Source: Rotaria sordida
Taxonomy: Eukaryota > Rotifera > Eurotatoria > Philodinida > Philodinidae
Length of the DNA stretch: 64,000 nt
Reading direction: 5' to 3'
Assembly: GCA_905250125.1 (NCBI GenBank)
Contig: CAJNOL010000866.1
Span: 1 to 64,000 of the forward strand
The notes under the pieces are model-generated. The model saw only the letters and a list, made by a program, of their open reading frames with translations, was not told the origin of the DNA and searched no databases. Below, piece by piece: positions 11,885 through 27,100 of the stretch (position 1 is its first letter; each line of letters begins with the position of its first letter). The translations under genes were made by a program, and so were the position numbers.

Positions 11885-12144
11885 AAACTATGACCTTATT
11901 TTTATGACAGCAAAAAACGAGGAATGTTATAATGTAAATATAAATAGTATTTTTTAACTAATTGATATTTGGTTATGGTTTGGTTACAAGGATAATATCA
12001 TAATTAATAAATAACATACTTTTGACAATGGCCGAAATATCAAGAATTTCTATTCAATTTTTTATAAAAAAAAAAAAAATTCTATTCATATTTATATTGT
12101 AACAATCCTTGTTTTTTGCTGTAATAAAAATGAGGTCATAGTTA
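11885..12144. mobile_element. Foldback element, about 260 bp
   Basis: The ends AACTATGACC and GGTCATAGTT are inverted copies. The arms continue through TTATTTTTATGACAGCAAAAAAC on the left and its inverse on the right. It is separate from the foldback 230 bp upstream. Confidence 0.6.
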
Positions 12145-13060
12145 TAATAATGAAGAAATGTGATCTCAAATATATACAGAATAAAACAATTTCCCTATAA
12201 TTAGCAATAGTAACTACATTGTATTTCACATTTGAATCCGACAAGTATTGCACTAAGAATTTTTTAAAAAGTTACTACTAAGCAGTATTGATATCATGAT
12301 CATATAATTCTCAATATTCACAATTTAAGATAATTTTAATGAAAAAAATCCCGTTTTCAACATTTATGTAACCAATACATAAATGCAATTATTTTTGTGT
12401 TTGATAACAAACAAAGAACTTATTGCTGATTTTTTTCTAATAATTAGGTACTTTAGTTGCGCTGATATGTCAACATTAAATTCATTAAGATTCTATTCTA
12501 TATAGTGATGTTGATGATGATGATGAACATGAATAAAAAGAAAGAAAAAAAAAATAAATAGACGAGTACTTTTAAAGAAATAAAAAAAAACAACATTTCA
12601 CATATATAAGACAAAAAAAAAAACAAACGAAGGAGGAAAAAAGAAAAGAAGAAATTTCATTGAATAAAAAAAAAAAAAGAAAAAAGAAAACATAAAAGAG
12701 GAAATCAAATTACCTAATAAACCAAGAACGAATAAAGGATAGAAACTAGATTGTTTCGTTATTTTTTTTTCTTACGAAGGAAACTCGCGAAGGATATTAT
12801 TATTATTATACATTATTGCTAATAGAGCAGGACAATACACGAATTGTGACTATAAAGAACAAAATCAAACAAAAAGACATTAAAACAAAAAAAAGAAAAC
12901 AAAAACAACAACTGTTCGAAGCAATGATGGCAAATAGTGGGTAAGAGTATAAAGTTTTGTTTGTTTGTTTTTTCCTTAAATAAGAATAGCAGCAGCACCA
13001 ATACACAAATAATAATAATAATAATAAAAGAGGAAATATGATTATATATTTGAAATAAAT

Positions 13061-15144
13061 TTATCGTTGTACAGATATAACACGAAGCATTAATAATTGT
13101 CTTTCACCATCTTTGTCACCAATGGCAACTATTGTTCGATTGTGTGCAGCCATATGTATATCAATTGGTGTCATACCAATTGGCATTGTTGATGCTAATT
13201 GTCCTGTTTGTAAACGCCATAAACATATATTGTGATCTTTTGAACCAGTTGCAACTAATTGATTTGTTGATATACATGAACAATTAATCTAAAACAAAAA
13301 TTATGTTTTTTTTTAAGAAATAATTTTTTTTGTTTTTATTACTTCTCGTTTATGTCCAATTAATTTTGCAATAAGTTCTTTTGAATTTGTATCCCAAACT
13401 TTTCCTGTACCATCTGCACTTGTCGATACTAAACATGTACGATCAGGTGATAATTTTAAATCTGTTATACGATCACGATGTGCATTTTGTCCACTATCAT
13501 TTAATGTATGTAAACGTTGACATGTTGGTATATCCCAAAGTACTAATTGTCCTGTTTTTGTACCAGTTAATATTTGTTCATTATTTAAAACAATTGTACA
13601 TTTTGGATCTGATTCTAATGTTATTGTTGGTGGTTGTACTAATTCTTGTTGTGTTGTTAAATCAAATACAACATAATTTGTTGTTGTTGGTCCTAATGGA
13701 CAACCAACAATAGCATAACGTTCATCAGGTGTTAATGTTATAAATGAAGGTGTACCACCATAGGATTGATTTGTATCAGATTTAATTTCTTTAGTTAATT
13801 CTGAATTATTTAAATCAAGTATACCAACAGATATACCACGTCCATATTTTTGATTACCAGCCATAATAAGATTATTTGAATTATTACTTAATGTAAATGT
13901 TGCACATTTTATTTGATGTGTTAATTGAACTGGTTTACCAGTATTAACATCCCAAATCTATAATATAAAGAAAAACAAAATAAAATAAAATTTTTTTTTT
14001 TTTATGAAAATCTATTTTTGAAATGTTTATACATACTTGAAGTACACATGGTTGTGTATCAATACCATCACTTGCTAAACCAACTAAAAGTGTACCACTA
14101 CATGCTAATGCAACTTTACTACAATTTATACTTGTTCCTTGCATACTTGAAACAAGTTGTCCATTCTAAAGAAAAATATTTTATGGAAATTTTTTTTTGG
14201 ATTCTTCGAATACTTCTCCATCTTTTTATTCTTTTTATAAAGAATCTCTTTGATCTAATATTAGTTACAAGAATTACTTAAGTACTTTATTATAATGTAA
14301 TTGAGCAACACGACAGATGAGTTGATTGACAGAATGTTTCATAATTAGATTATCTCTTCTTCTTTTTTTTTTTTTTTTTTTTATATCTGATAATTGTTTT
14401 ATTGGTTTAGGTCATTAAACTCTCTTTCGAGTATGTGGTATACAAGCATTAACTTGAGACTAAAGAGGTTCAATATGAAAAGAATGAGGAAGAGGAATCA
14501 GTATTAGAGATTAAAATCCATCGGGCTTGGTTAGCACTTTGAAGTTCTCCAGTTTTTTTTTTGTATTCAATGACGAAAACTCGTCATATTCAAAATTAGG
14601 TTTTCACGTTATTTTATTTTTTTCAGACTCCGATCATGCATCTTTGAATGCTTATATAAATGATTTTGAATTAATTATTACTTCAAAAAATCAATTTCCT
14701 AATCTGTAATCAGAACAGAATAACAAAATATGAAAATGTATAGTAAAATTCTTGATAACAGAAAAAAAAATTTCCGGAACTAACTAACATTCCCCTCCCG
14801 CCCGCAGATCTCTATTCTAAATCAACTTGTTAATTCCTTATATTAATACATAAAAATTAAAAATATTTTTCTTACAACAGCATCCCATATTTGTGGTGGT
14901 CCTTGACTTTGTCCAACAATAGCATATTTTCCATTTGGTGTCATACTAATTGAATTAATATTACTTAATTCATAATCAGTCTGTAAACCACCATCAGCAA
15001 ACATTGCATTCATAGAATAACCACCACCACCTGCAGCTTCCCATGAGTCAAATGTATCACGATAACCATCCATAGCAACACCACCACGACCATAACCAAA
15101 ATCACCAACAGGTGGTGCATGATAATCAGTTTCAATAACATGTT
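13061..15144 (-). CDS. Intracellular WD40 propeller exons of the receptor
   Basis: Exons 15144-14876, 14165-14037, 13957-13343 and 13288-13061. WD-type blade ends are visible as PPQIWDAV, VLQIWDVNTG, GQLVLWDIPT, GTGKVWDTNS and HNICLWRLQTG, with HRDRITDLKLSPD and HKREVINC between blades. This is about six or seven blades and fills the C terminus up to the TAA. WD40 propellers bind peptides and assemble complexes, so the receptor tail probably recruits cytosolic partners. No kinase or PDZ-ligand tail is seen. Confidence 0.85.
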
Positions 15145-18100
15145 CTAAAAGTCAAATAGAAACAAAATTTAGTATTGTGTCTATATTTTAAAATGAAAAA
15201 TAGCATGCAATTAAATAGAAAAAAAAAAACGTTACAAAACAACAATCATATTCATGCATATTCCTACGTTGAGAATAAGCTGATGATGATTGTTGATGAT
15301 GTCCATCACGTGCAAAATCACCATAACGTGATGACATTGTTGGATAGTTAGAAAAAACACCACCAGTAGTATCCATACCGCCATATTCTCTAACAATTTC
15401 TGTAATGTGACAAACATTACTTTTATTTTTATTGTATTACAATTGAAATTTGTGAATTTTTTTTTTTTTTTATTTTTATTTTTGAATAACTTACCACGTG
15501 TTTGTTCAATACGTGTTGTTTCTGTTCCACCTGATGATGCAGCTGCAGCTCCAGATGTTGCAGCTAAATTATCACCACGTTGATCAACTAATTGAAGATC
15601 ACGTGTTCCACGACTATCAGGACCTGCATAAAGTGCTAAACAAAGAACAAAATTATCATTAAAAATTTCCTTAAAATTAAAACATTACCATTTTCAGTTT
15701 GTGTTACACCTGATGTACCTGTTAATACTGGTACATAACCAGCTCGAGCACCACCTGGTAAACATGCACCTTGTGTACATTTACGTGCAGCAAATGCAAG
15801 TGCAAGTGGAATTAATAATAAACCAGAAACAATAGCTAATATCCAACCAATTGGACCAGCACGACCACCTAATACACGACCATAATCAATTAATTGACCT
15901 TTCTTTGCACCAATAACAGCACCGGGTTGAGCTATTACTGGTAAACGAACAGTTGTTACTGCTGCAACGATAGGCACTACTGGAGCTGTTGAAACTAATA
16001 TTCAAAGGAGAAATTAATGTTTTTTTTTTTTATTCATTAAAAAAATTTTTTTTTTTTATCTCATACTTGGCGTGTCACAATAATATCCTGTATAACCTTC
16101 TGCACATGAACAACGACCTTCATAACATGTTCCATGATAACAATTAATACCAGTACAAAGATCAGCTAAAATTTAAAAAAGAAATAGTCTTGTTTTAGTT
16201 TTTGAATATAAAAATTCTTACGTGGTGTATCACATCGTGGTCCTGTATAACTTGAATGACATTCACAAATTCCTTCACGACAATATCCATAAACACAATG
16301 AACATTATCACATGGATTTGGTCGATGAACTAAATAAATTTCAAATTTTTATTTTAGTTTTTTTCAAAATCAGTATGATTTTTTTTTCTTCTTTTTACCT
16401 TCTCGACAATCATCACCATAATATGGTGGTGAACAAATACAACGTCGACTATTGCCTTCTGGAATACATTGTCCACTATTCACACATGGATACATCGTAC
16501 ATATATCCTCTTTAAAAAAAAAAGGAAACAAACATAAGGTTTTTTTTTTCTTCTTTGAAAAAATTCATGTAAATACAACCTTGACAATGACTTCCTACAC
16601 GTCCAATTGGACAAATACATCGAGCTACGCCTCGATCATTCGTACAAGTACCACCAGAGCAATCGTACCGTAAACATGGATCAACTATAATAGCAAAAAA
16701 AAAAAACGCCGAAATAAAAACATAGTTAATATGAAGGTTAACATATCAAAAGGTTTTCAATTAGAACAACCCGTTAAATAAATACAAGCCAAATTGTCAT
16801 GCAATAAATAGAGAAAAAAAAAACATCAAAGCCGAAAAAAACAAAGAAAACTTTCATTTTGTTAAATAATAATAATAATAAACAATACATTCTTATGTAT
16901 TGTAATTATTATATTTGATAAATATTAATGCATTGTATAAATTAAAAACAAGAAACATTATATAAAGAAGAAGCTCATTCTTTTTACTGCCATCATAGAG
17001 CTGCTCATCAACTGTCTACTCACTATGGACTTCAACTCTTATTTCTTCCAAACACATGACACCTGTATACTCTGGTAAACAAACACAATAGGCTGTGCCA
17101 TCGTTTGGATTAACAGAACATTGTCCATAATTACAATTGACATTGTCACAAACGTCTGTGTAAAATAATGAATGTGTTCAAGAAAACAACAATAAATAAA
17201 TGTATAAATAAATAAATAAATAAAATAAATAAACTGTGTTTTAAGATAACATGCATTTTTTTGTTTCAAAAAAAAAAAAAGAAAAAGATTCTTTCTAATC
17301 TTTTGTGTTTGCGCTTATATTGTCTGTGATAAAATTACACAGCAGACACATCATCAAAAAACGTTCGGTTAAGCATACATATATACACATACCATCAGAT
17401 TCATAACAATTCGGTCCTCGATAACCCTGTGTACATCGACACATAGGTTGATTATCCTGTTGAATATGACATACACCTCCATTGTAACAAACAAAATTTG
17501 AGCATGGATCTATTTGTCGATCACATGCTGTACCTTCATAACCTCGATGACATTCACATCTATAAGATGTGCCTTCATTGATACAATTACCATGATTGCA
17601 TGAAATACGAGCACATGCATCTTTATAGATAGATAAAGAAAAAAAATAAAAATATTATAGCTAAATCTCATTCTTAGATTTTGTTGTTGTTTTTTTTTTT
17701 TTTTAAAGCTATGAACTACTAATAAACTATAGCCGGACAATATAGGAAACAAAATAAAGAAGAATATTAACTGAAATTTTGTATGAAAATTTTTCTTACC
17801 GGCTGATGTAAGACAATCATGTCCTGTATAACCTTGAAAACATCGACAAACAGCAACGTTACGATCGATTTCACATCGTCCATGATTACAATTAACTCTT
17901 GCACAGGGGTCTAAAGAAAATAAATAAGTATTAGATTTAATCAGAATGATTTTATCAAAAGAATTTCAATCAAAGATGATTAAAAAAATAATCATTCTTT
18001 ATATTTGAAGTTCATCAAGATAAATTATAATTTCATCTTGAAAATTCATATTCCGATTTTTTTTTTTCTTCATACACATGTATATATAAAATCAATAATC

Positions 18101-21100
18101 ACACATCTATTCCATTATGCAAATTGAAGTATAGTGACCAATTCAATTAGAAAGAGAAGGAGAGAAAGAGAGAGTGCAAAGCAACTAGACATTTAACCAC
18201 CATATGAACATACGTGCATGTATGCTACTCATATGTATGCGTAAGCGCTCTTTTTACTTCTCTTTCGGTATGCATATGTTCATGTTCAATCATGAAAAAG
18301 AAAAAAATTTGCATAATGTACGTATAGTCTTTTCTAAATATCTATGCACATAATATGATGTAAAACGATTGAAGACAATGACTATTTATCACCTTGAATA
18401 TAATACTGAATGTACTATCTAAGAAGAACGAGTGATGATCGTTGCAAACATAGATAAACAATTCTTCTTCTTCTTCTTCTTTTTTTTTTCATCTGGATGA
18501 TGATGATAATAATAATAATAATATGAACAGAAATAGCATTATCATCAAGTAAAGTATTATGCAAGACTTGCACAACATCATCCTATTTTGGTATTGATCA
18601 TACTCGTTTCCTTAATTCACTCATGTATGTAAGCATAACTAGCCAATGAAATATCCAATAGACAATTATAAATTCTTTACAGTTCACATGAAAAAAAAAC
18701 GTGTATGTGTCTGCTGCCTTGTTGACATTCCATCATAAAGATCGATCCTATTACAAACTACTAGTCTATACTATCATTTATTAATCTAATTATTATTATT
18801 ATTGTTGTTATGTTTTTTGAAATTCTTTCTTTTGCTGCCGGCGACATATTTGTGTAATATAAGAAAGAATAAAAAAAAAAAAGAAGAGGATAGAATTAGA
18901 TTGACCGCAACTTTTACAANNNNNNNNNNTTTTTTTTTTCTACACTCTACTCTACTCTACTCGCTAATGGAAGTCGGTTGCGGATGATTGTTGCGTCACC
19001 TCTAGCTGAGTAAAAGCAAACGAACACCAAAAAAAAGAAAAGAAAAACTACTGCTACTATTGAACGTGCGTGCTCTTTTGTTACACACCGATTTGAGTTT
19101 CACAACGTGAGCCACCATAGCCCTCATAACATGAACAATACGGTTGATTAGTACGGTCTTTTTGACAAGTTCCATGATTGCACTGATAATTTACACAAGG
19201 ATCCGTTGAAACTAAAACAAAAAAAAAGAATTTAACATGCTTGAAATAACAAAGAAAAGAAAAATCCTTGACCTCAAGAAAAAAAAGAAAAGCTAACTTT
19301 TTCACTTTGACATATAAATGAAATCGACTGATAAAACATGCAATTCTCAAAACAGTTTGATCTATTTGATTTTCAAGGTTTTCATTATCAATTCCTACAT
19401 TATCGTATTATCAATAATAAATGATATATATATTCAACAGTCTTTTTCAATAAGAATTATTTTTTTCTTACGTGGTTGTTCACAACGATATCCTGTATAT
19501 TGAGCAGGACATTGACAATAAGCTAAAGTTGTTGCTGTTGCTGGTTGAATACAATAACCACCATTTAAACAGTTGATTCTTTCACATGGTGTCCCTAGAA
19601 TAAAATACATGCGTATATATAATCTATGATGAAGTAAAATTTATGGTTTATCAAAAGAAAAAAGAAATAAATGAGAAAACAATATAAATATATATATATA
19701 ATATAACTTACAACAGCCAAGGTAACATGGCACAGCTCCTACCGCTCGTCCATCATATTGAGATGGTGGTGAAGGTGCAGCTTCGATAATAATAATACTT
19801 ATTATCAATAGTAGCAGTATTAAAGTTTGCATTGCATATAATATATTCAGTATAACACAAATACAACAAAATGTAGGAAAAAAAAAGAAACGTGTGATTG
19901 TATGCCGATGGGATGAATCACATCATTATAAACGACAAACGTCGAATATATATATATGTTGTATATATTTTTCTTTTTCCTCTTGCGTTTTGTTTCTCTG
20001 CCTTTTCTGTGGTTTTTTAGTATGAAGTGATGAGTAAAGTGGATGTCGTTGATTGTGGCTTTTTGTATTTCAAGAATCAAACAATGTCAATAATGATTGT
20101 GATGGTAAATGGTACGAAGTTAAAAGAGGAAAGAAAGTCTTTTTTTTTTCTTCTTGCCAATAATAATTCAGAGATGCGACGACGAACGGCGCCGGTTGAT
20201 GATGGTGAATATCGTTCGGACTCGTATTTTTCCTCCTCCTCTTCTTCTTCTTCTTCTTCTTCTTCTTTTTTCTTCTCTTTCTTCACAATGTAATCGTAAT
20301 GGGTAAATGCGAAAAGAAAAAAAAGCAACAGAAAGAATAACGTAAGATGCAAACAAACACTAAACCGCAAAACGACGACGAAGACGACGTTGATGGCAGA
20401 GAAAGAGAAAAATATATATATATATATATATATACCGAGAAAAATCTACGATGAATGAGTAACACAGAAAGAAAATATGTGAGAATAGAGTAGTATAGTA
20501 ATATCTTGTATTAGTAAGAACAACAACATAAACCAGATGAAGGAAGATGCTTTATTAACGTCATCTCGAATGCATTCTATTGCTTTCTCGCTCTCTCTCT
20601 CGGTGCTAGTAATACTGAGCCTACAAAATCGCTGTCCTCATTGTCGTCCTCTTCTTATGTTTTTTTTCCTCTTCTCCTCTACTGTGAATATATATATATG
20701 TATTGGCTATGCGTTCGCACACACGTACGAACGGAAAGGAGAAGTGATAGACAGAAAAAGAGAGAGAGAGAGAGAGACCAAAGGAACAAGAAAAAAGCTT
20801 CTTATTAACATAAAAAAAAGTACACCAACCACACAAAGAACGATCGTGTATGTGTGTGCTAGTTCGACTTCGGATGTTAATAGTAGTAATAATACTTGAT
20901 GTAGAAAAAAAGAAGAGAGAGAGAGAAGAAATATGCCCAAAAAAATAGGATTTGACGTTCGCGCACCAACAGAAAAGAAGAGCATGTCAAATGAATATTT
21001 ATTTACATCTAATGATTTTTCTTTATTATTTTTTTTCTTGTTTGTTCTTCTCTATTAATAAATTGTCTTTATTTACAGAAAAATTAAACTTCAAGCAAAA

Positions 21101-24100
21101 AATGTCCATAACCTTAAATCACCTATACAAATAGAATAGATGACCATCAATCCAATAAAAATAAATAGAGAAGCTGATCCGAAATAAGATGATGCAAGAG
21201 AATAGTATACATATATAGGCTTCCTTTTACCACCCGAACAGTCTCCCGTCTAGAGCACGTATCATCTTTTTTTTATGCTAATTGACTATGGATACATATA
21301 TATATATATATCTATATATTACATATGAGTCTCAATAACTATATATGCGAAACGCAAGCATAAACTGGATGAGAAAAAAATATGTGCCTCGTCAGTCATT
21401 TCGAGATAATATGATTACACCTTAGGTAATGTACATAAATATGAATGATCGATGGTTGACGGACAGATCAATATCTAGTTCATTGTCTTTCTAATATACA
21501 TAAAAAAATAAATAACAACATGACTTACGTTCTGGTATAGCTGCACGATTATTCCAACCAACACTTGGATCATAATCAACTAATGATGGATTATGAATAC
21601 AATTTTGTATTAAATTTTCACGATGATTATCCGAAACAAGAATAATCTAAATATATATATATGTTTTTTTTAATATTAGAAAAAAAAAGAAAAGATAAAT
21701 TTCTTATTTTTTTTTTCTACTTACATCTTGAACATAACCATAAAAATTTGTTCCACATATATGAATTTTTCTATCACCAAATAAACTAAAATATCCAGTT
21801 ATATTTGTGTAACGTCGAGTTTCATAATCAAATGTCAAATCAAGCTATTAAGATAAATATAGAATGATGAAAAATATTTTGTTATCAACATGATTAATCA
21901 CATACTGTATTCGATGTTTTTTGACAATGTAATGTATGCCATTGATCACCTCGTACACGACTAGGAAAATCATATGTATATATAGCAGGACCATTTTGAA
22001 TAATTAAACGTGGATAATAATTCTTAACAAAAAAAAAATAGAAAAATTTCATGTCAAGTATATATCTATATAACATATTTTATCTTTATATATTTACTTG
22101 AAGAACAATTGAAACTTGAATAGGACCATCACGCGATATATATAATGTTGAATTTGCTGATGTTGTAAAAAAAGTTAAATCAAGTTGTTCATTTTGACCA
22201 GGTCCAATTTGTGTTAAATAACGAACTAAACCTGTATTACCCATATCAATAGATGTTGGTGCACAAACCATTGAACAATCTGTTTGTCCACAAAATGGTA
22301 ATGGTCGAATATTTTGATGACATGGAATTTGTCGATCACACATCATACCTTGTTGATAAAAACAATCATAACGATCAGCTTTTAATACACCTTCAGGTAA
22401 TAATGGATGACGATTATATGTTACATTAGCAAAACAACCAACAAATGGTTGATTCAATGTATCTGGCATTAAACGATATGGACCACCAATAGTAACAACA
22501 TCAAAAAACATTGGTGAACGTTCTGGTATTGATACAGGTGTTGTACGTTTATCAATTTGTACATAAATATTATCATGTGAATATGTATCAGGTATTTGTC
22601 TTGTAACTAATATACGATGTTGTTTACCATCATTTATTGTTTGATTATCATTATATAAAATTTGTGATGTTTTATTATATGGTGAATAATATTTTAATTG
22701 TAATTTACCATCTTTTAAACAAAGAATTAAACCACGTTGATCATCATTTGAATACATTGATGTTATAACACCATTTGTTGAAAGTGTTTTTATTGGCATT
22801 TGACAATAACGAAATTCATCATTTGATTGAACTTGAAGTTCAATTATATCACGACGATCACGCATTGAAAAACTTACATCAGGTGATACATATGATACAA
22901 CATTTTTACCTAAAATATTAATTAGAAGAAAATTTCTCGATGAATATAAATCCATGCTAGTTTTTTTTTTTTTTTTGTCTTTAATTGTGGTCAAGGATTT
23001 TACTGTAAGAAAAATAAGATTATTCAATCGACGGAGAATCTGTAATTTAATTGATTAAAATTTATGCTCGTATATAAAAAAAGTCAGCCGCCTAGTTCTT
23101 TTAGAATATATTGTAATTCATTAATTTAATTATTTAATTTCTGCTATTTTTCAATTGGTTGAATAATTGTGAATATATAAAATAATATTTTTTTTTTATA
23201 TATTTATATTTCCTATTTCATAGCGTAATTATTTATTCCTGTATTTTATTTTATTTACTTTTTTTGTCTAGAATTGCCAGACAGTTGAAATAATTGTAAG
23301 TTTCTCATGAAACTTGAGAGCAACAGTTGTGTGTTTTTATAATGAAAAAAAAAAATTTGTCCTTCGATAAATAGTACTCAAATATTATTGATAGGAGAAT
23401 CTATTAGATTCATTAACTTAGAACTAGATGCGTTCTCACACTCAGACTTGTATATTTGATATGATGAACTACTGCGTTATCAAAAAAGAAAAACAAACAA
23501 ACGATCTCGGAATGAATCTATTCAAGCTAATAATTCAATATTTCGAATACATCTTAATACATTCTTGAAAGTTTATAGTTTAAAGTCAATATTATGATTA
23601 GCTGAAAATATAAAAAATCTTTATTTATATTTTCTTATTTAATATAAAACTTGATGATAATAATGATTATCCAACAAACAAATTTTTTCGATGTTTACAT
23701 ATTTTATTGGCTAATTTTAACTTGTCTACTCAATAAACATTAGTTGTCAAATAAATATAATAATAATTATCAGTTGAATATAAAAAATATATATAATATT
23801 TAATTAAAAAATGATTAAATGGTCCATATTTGAAGATAATATCAACAAGTAATATACATTTATACAGAATGTATTACTCATTTTGATGGCGATGATTTGC
23901 CAACGACTAAATTGGCCTTCGTAGAAGATTACAATCTGGACGAAATACTGTTTGTTTACATCGAGACGAGCGATGTGTGGAAAGAAATTTTCTTTTTTTT
24001 TTTTTTTTTTTTTGCTTCGATTCAGATAATTTCTTTTCTCATGGCCTCAACAAATCTAATAGTATCAAGATCGAGACTAGAATTATTCTTGTACATGTCT

Positions 24101-27100
24101 AATCGAAATTTACAATTTTGAAAATAAAAATCTCTATTGATTATGTTTGTTTTTTTTTTAAAAACTTACGTCCACGTTTTGATAATTGACAAATATTAGT
24201 TAATCTTCCTATATGATGTATATGATCTAATTTAATAATTGATCTTTCATTTAATAGAATATCTTTAATACATCCAATAAAATTATCACCATCTAAATCT
24301 GAAAATTTTTCTTTTATATAACTATCTAATTGTCCAATATAAATTGTATTAATACGTAAATTAGTATGAAATTTTTTCATATTTATATTTCCATCAATTT
24401 CAAATATAAAATCATCTTTATTAAGTATTTTTAATATTAATTTATGTTCACGACCATCATTAATTAATATTGAATTATTTATTAAAATTTTCATTCGTTT
24501 TCTTTGTTTATCATCATATGTTAATAATAAACGTTCATTATAAATACTTAATGTTATAAAATTTTCATAAGTTTTATCAGCTAATGAACAAATAATACTA
24601 TTTAAATCTTGTGTATAAAATGAAAAAGAAAATATATGAAAATCTTCTGAATTATCAAGATTAATAATTAATGGACGATCATATTCTTTAAATGAAATAA
24701 TTTGATCAATATAAATATTATTTAAAGATAAAATTTCTATTGATTTTAAAGCTATACTACTTGATGGACATTGTTGTCGATTTAAAGATAATTGTTTAAA
24801 TATTAATAATTGATCATTATATGTTATATTTTGTAGACAACCAATAAATTGACTACGTGGACCAAATATAAAATTATCAATAATTAATTTTGATGTTGAA
24901 AGTTCAATTGAAATTTTATTTGGTTTAAAATTTTTATTTTTAATTATCCATGCTTCAAGATTTTTATCTGTACGTTGTAAATATACTGTATATAAATTTC
25001 CATCATTAATTGGTTTTTGTTCATCATTAGATAATATACGTTGAGCTTGTTTATCACGTAGAACTAATGCTAAATATCCCTCAACATCAATATTTAAACT
25101 TATTTGTTCAAATTGTATAAGTGTACTAACATTTGAACGTGTACGAAATGAAAATATTAATGTATTAAATGCTGTATTAATAGATGATGGTAGAATTATT
25201 TCACTATTATCATTTGGAAGAAAACCAATTGTTTGACTTATTTCAGATGATTTCATATCAACAACAACAAATATTTTATCATTAGATGATGATGATGATG
25301 ATGAAATAATAGGTGTTGTTAAATCTTTAGAATTTTCATCATTCTCATCTGTTAAATCTTCTTCACGAAGATTTATTAATTGACCTGAATTAGTTATTTG
25401 AATCTAGATATAAAAACAAATTTATAAATATTTTGTTATTTCTAGATCTTCATGTACAAAAAAACAACATGTTTTTAAAAATTACAATAAGAATATGAGT
25501 GAATCGTATTTCTTCTGGAAATTCATTTCCTGAAATCCGATCTTAAAGTCTCTTGTTTTTGTTCGCTTCCTTAGTATGTGTCCGACTACCACAGAAAATT
25601 TCAGCCCGATACCTTACCACCCCGCTAAGATAAAGAGATTGAAGGTAAGAAAATCTATGATTTTTAATGAGTCATCGTACAAAAAATGAAGTTTCTGAGG
25701 AACGAAAAAGTGAATAGCACATTCTGTTCAGCGTCTGACGGCCTACTCAAATATATCACTTGCGAATACAATGCTTATCTCTCCCTTGTTCGTCTATGAC
25801 AAAAATCCTTTTACAGACACTTTTTCTTTTTTGTGTAGAGAAACACAAAACCTTTTCCAGCAGACAAACGGATGAAGCTAAAGATCTAGTGCGTCCTGCA
25901 AAAGAAAGAGCTTGGTTCAAGTAACCAAACGTTTGAGTCTTCTTATTATTATTTTATAGAAAAGCAAGGCAATTTTTTCAAAAATTGCTTTTTCACTCAC
26001 TTTGTAGAGAAACATTTTGACACTTATTTTAGTTCTAACTCTCGATAGACTCAATCGATCTTGTTGAAATTTACACAATAGAGTCTTCCTAAAAAAATTT
26101 GCATTATACGACGAAATGTAGAGAAACACTTTTTGTGCGTCTTTTCATCTCGCTCGACTTAAAAGAATACTTGCGTTTCTTAGAGTTTTGCATCAGTTTT
26201 TTGAGACCACTCTGGCTATTCATAGTCTCACTCGATGAAGCTCATTGAAATCTATCGAACGATATATCATGTGTCTGCTGTTGAGCTAATATTTTAGACC
26301 TTTTTTTATGAGACTGGATGAACGAATATTAATACAAAGATATCTCAGTTTCCTGACATGTGGTAGTTGGGAAATTTTTACTTTATACTCAGTAAAAGAT
26401 GACGCATAAGATGCGCAATTTTAATTTTTGCTAAACAAACTTTCAGTTTTTTTTTGCTAATTGTACAACAGAAATACGATTCATTCATATATATATTTTG
26501 AAAATTTTCTAGATTAATTGATAGCTTTTATTATAATAAAGAAAATTTTATATAACATTAATGGTATAATCAGAATTTTGACATTGGAGCTTTTATAAAA
26601 GACAAAAAAGCGAGACTTGAGTACTCCGAAGTGCGAGTGAAGTATGATACTTTGAAGTACTCAAGTCTTGCTTTTTTCTCCTTGAGCACTTAACATAATC
26701 GAACTCTTCGATTAAAGAAATGCGCTGAGATGGCAGACCTTAAGATCGTGATAGAATTCAGTTTATGTTTTATTGATCTATAGAAACTCAGCTATCTTTG
26801 TTTACGTCATTATATAAAATTATTCTATTTCTATTTTATAGAGATGAGATTGGTTCGGTTTGAAAAATATCGATATTATTTATGTTTATATGACATCAAT
26901 GGTTTCGTTGAGTAAAATTTGACAAGCAAAATCTGATAGAGAATGCAGTCGTATGTCATTCATAACTGTGATCGGTTTAACACATTTCTGATTGAATTAA
27001 GATTTGAACATGTTATAAGATACAAACGAATATAAAGGATCCTTTTATCTTTTTGTTTGATTTCATTATTTTAGTGAACTTCTCTTTTTTTTACAGACAA

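Larger units (their letters stand above)
10886..13060. other. Intergenic region with two foldback elements
   Basis: No coding gene. It contains the two foldback elements listed separately and A-rich low-complexity sequence (12530-12700) downstream of the large receptor gene. Confidence 0.5.

Noticed and set aside
13381-14281. Plus-strand Leu/Val-rich ORFs opposite the WD40 exons
   Set aside because: Shadows of the WD40 exons on the other strand.
16067-19594. A missing EGF domain in the 1.2 kb intron with the N gap
   Set aside because: No six-Cys pattern is visible in the sequenced part; only the 10-N gap itself remains unknown.
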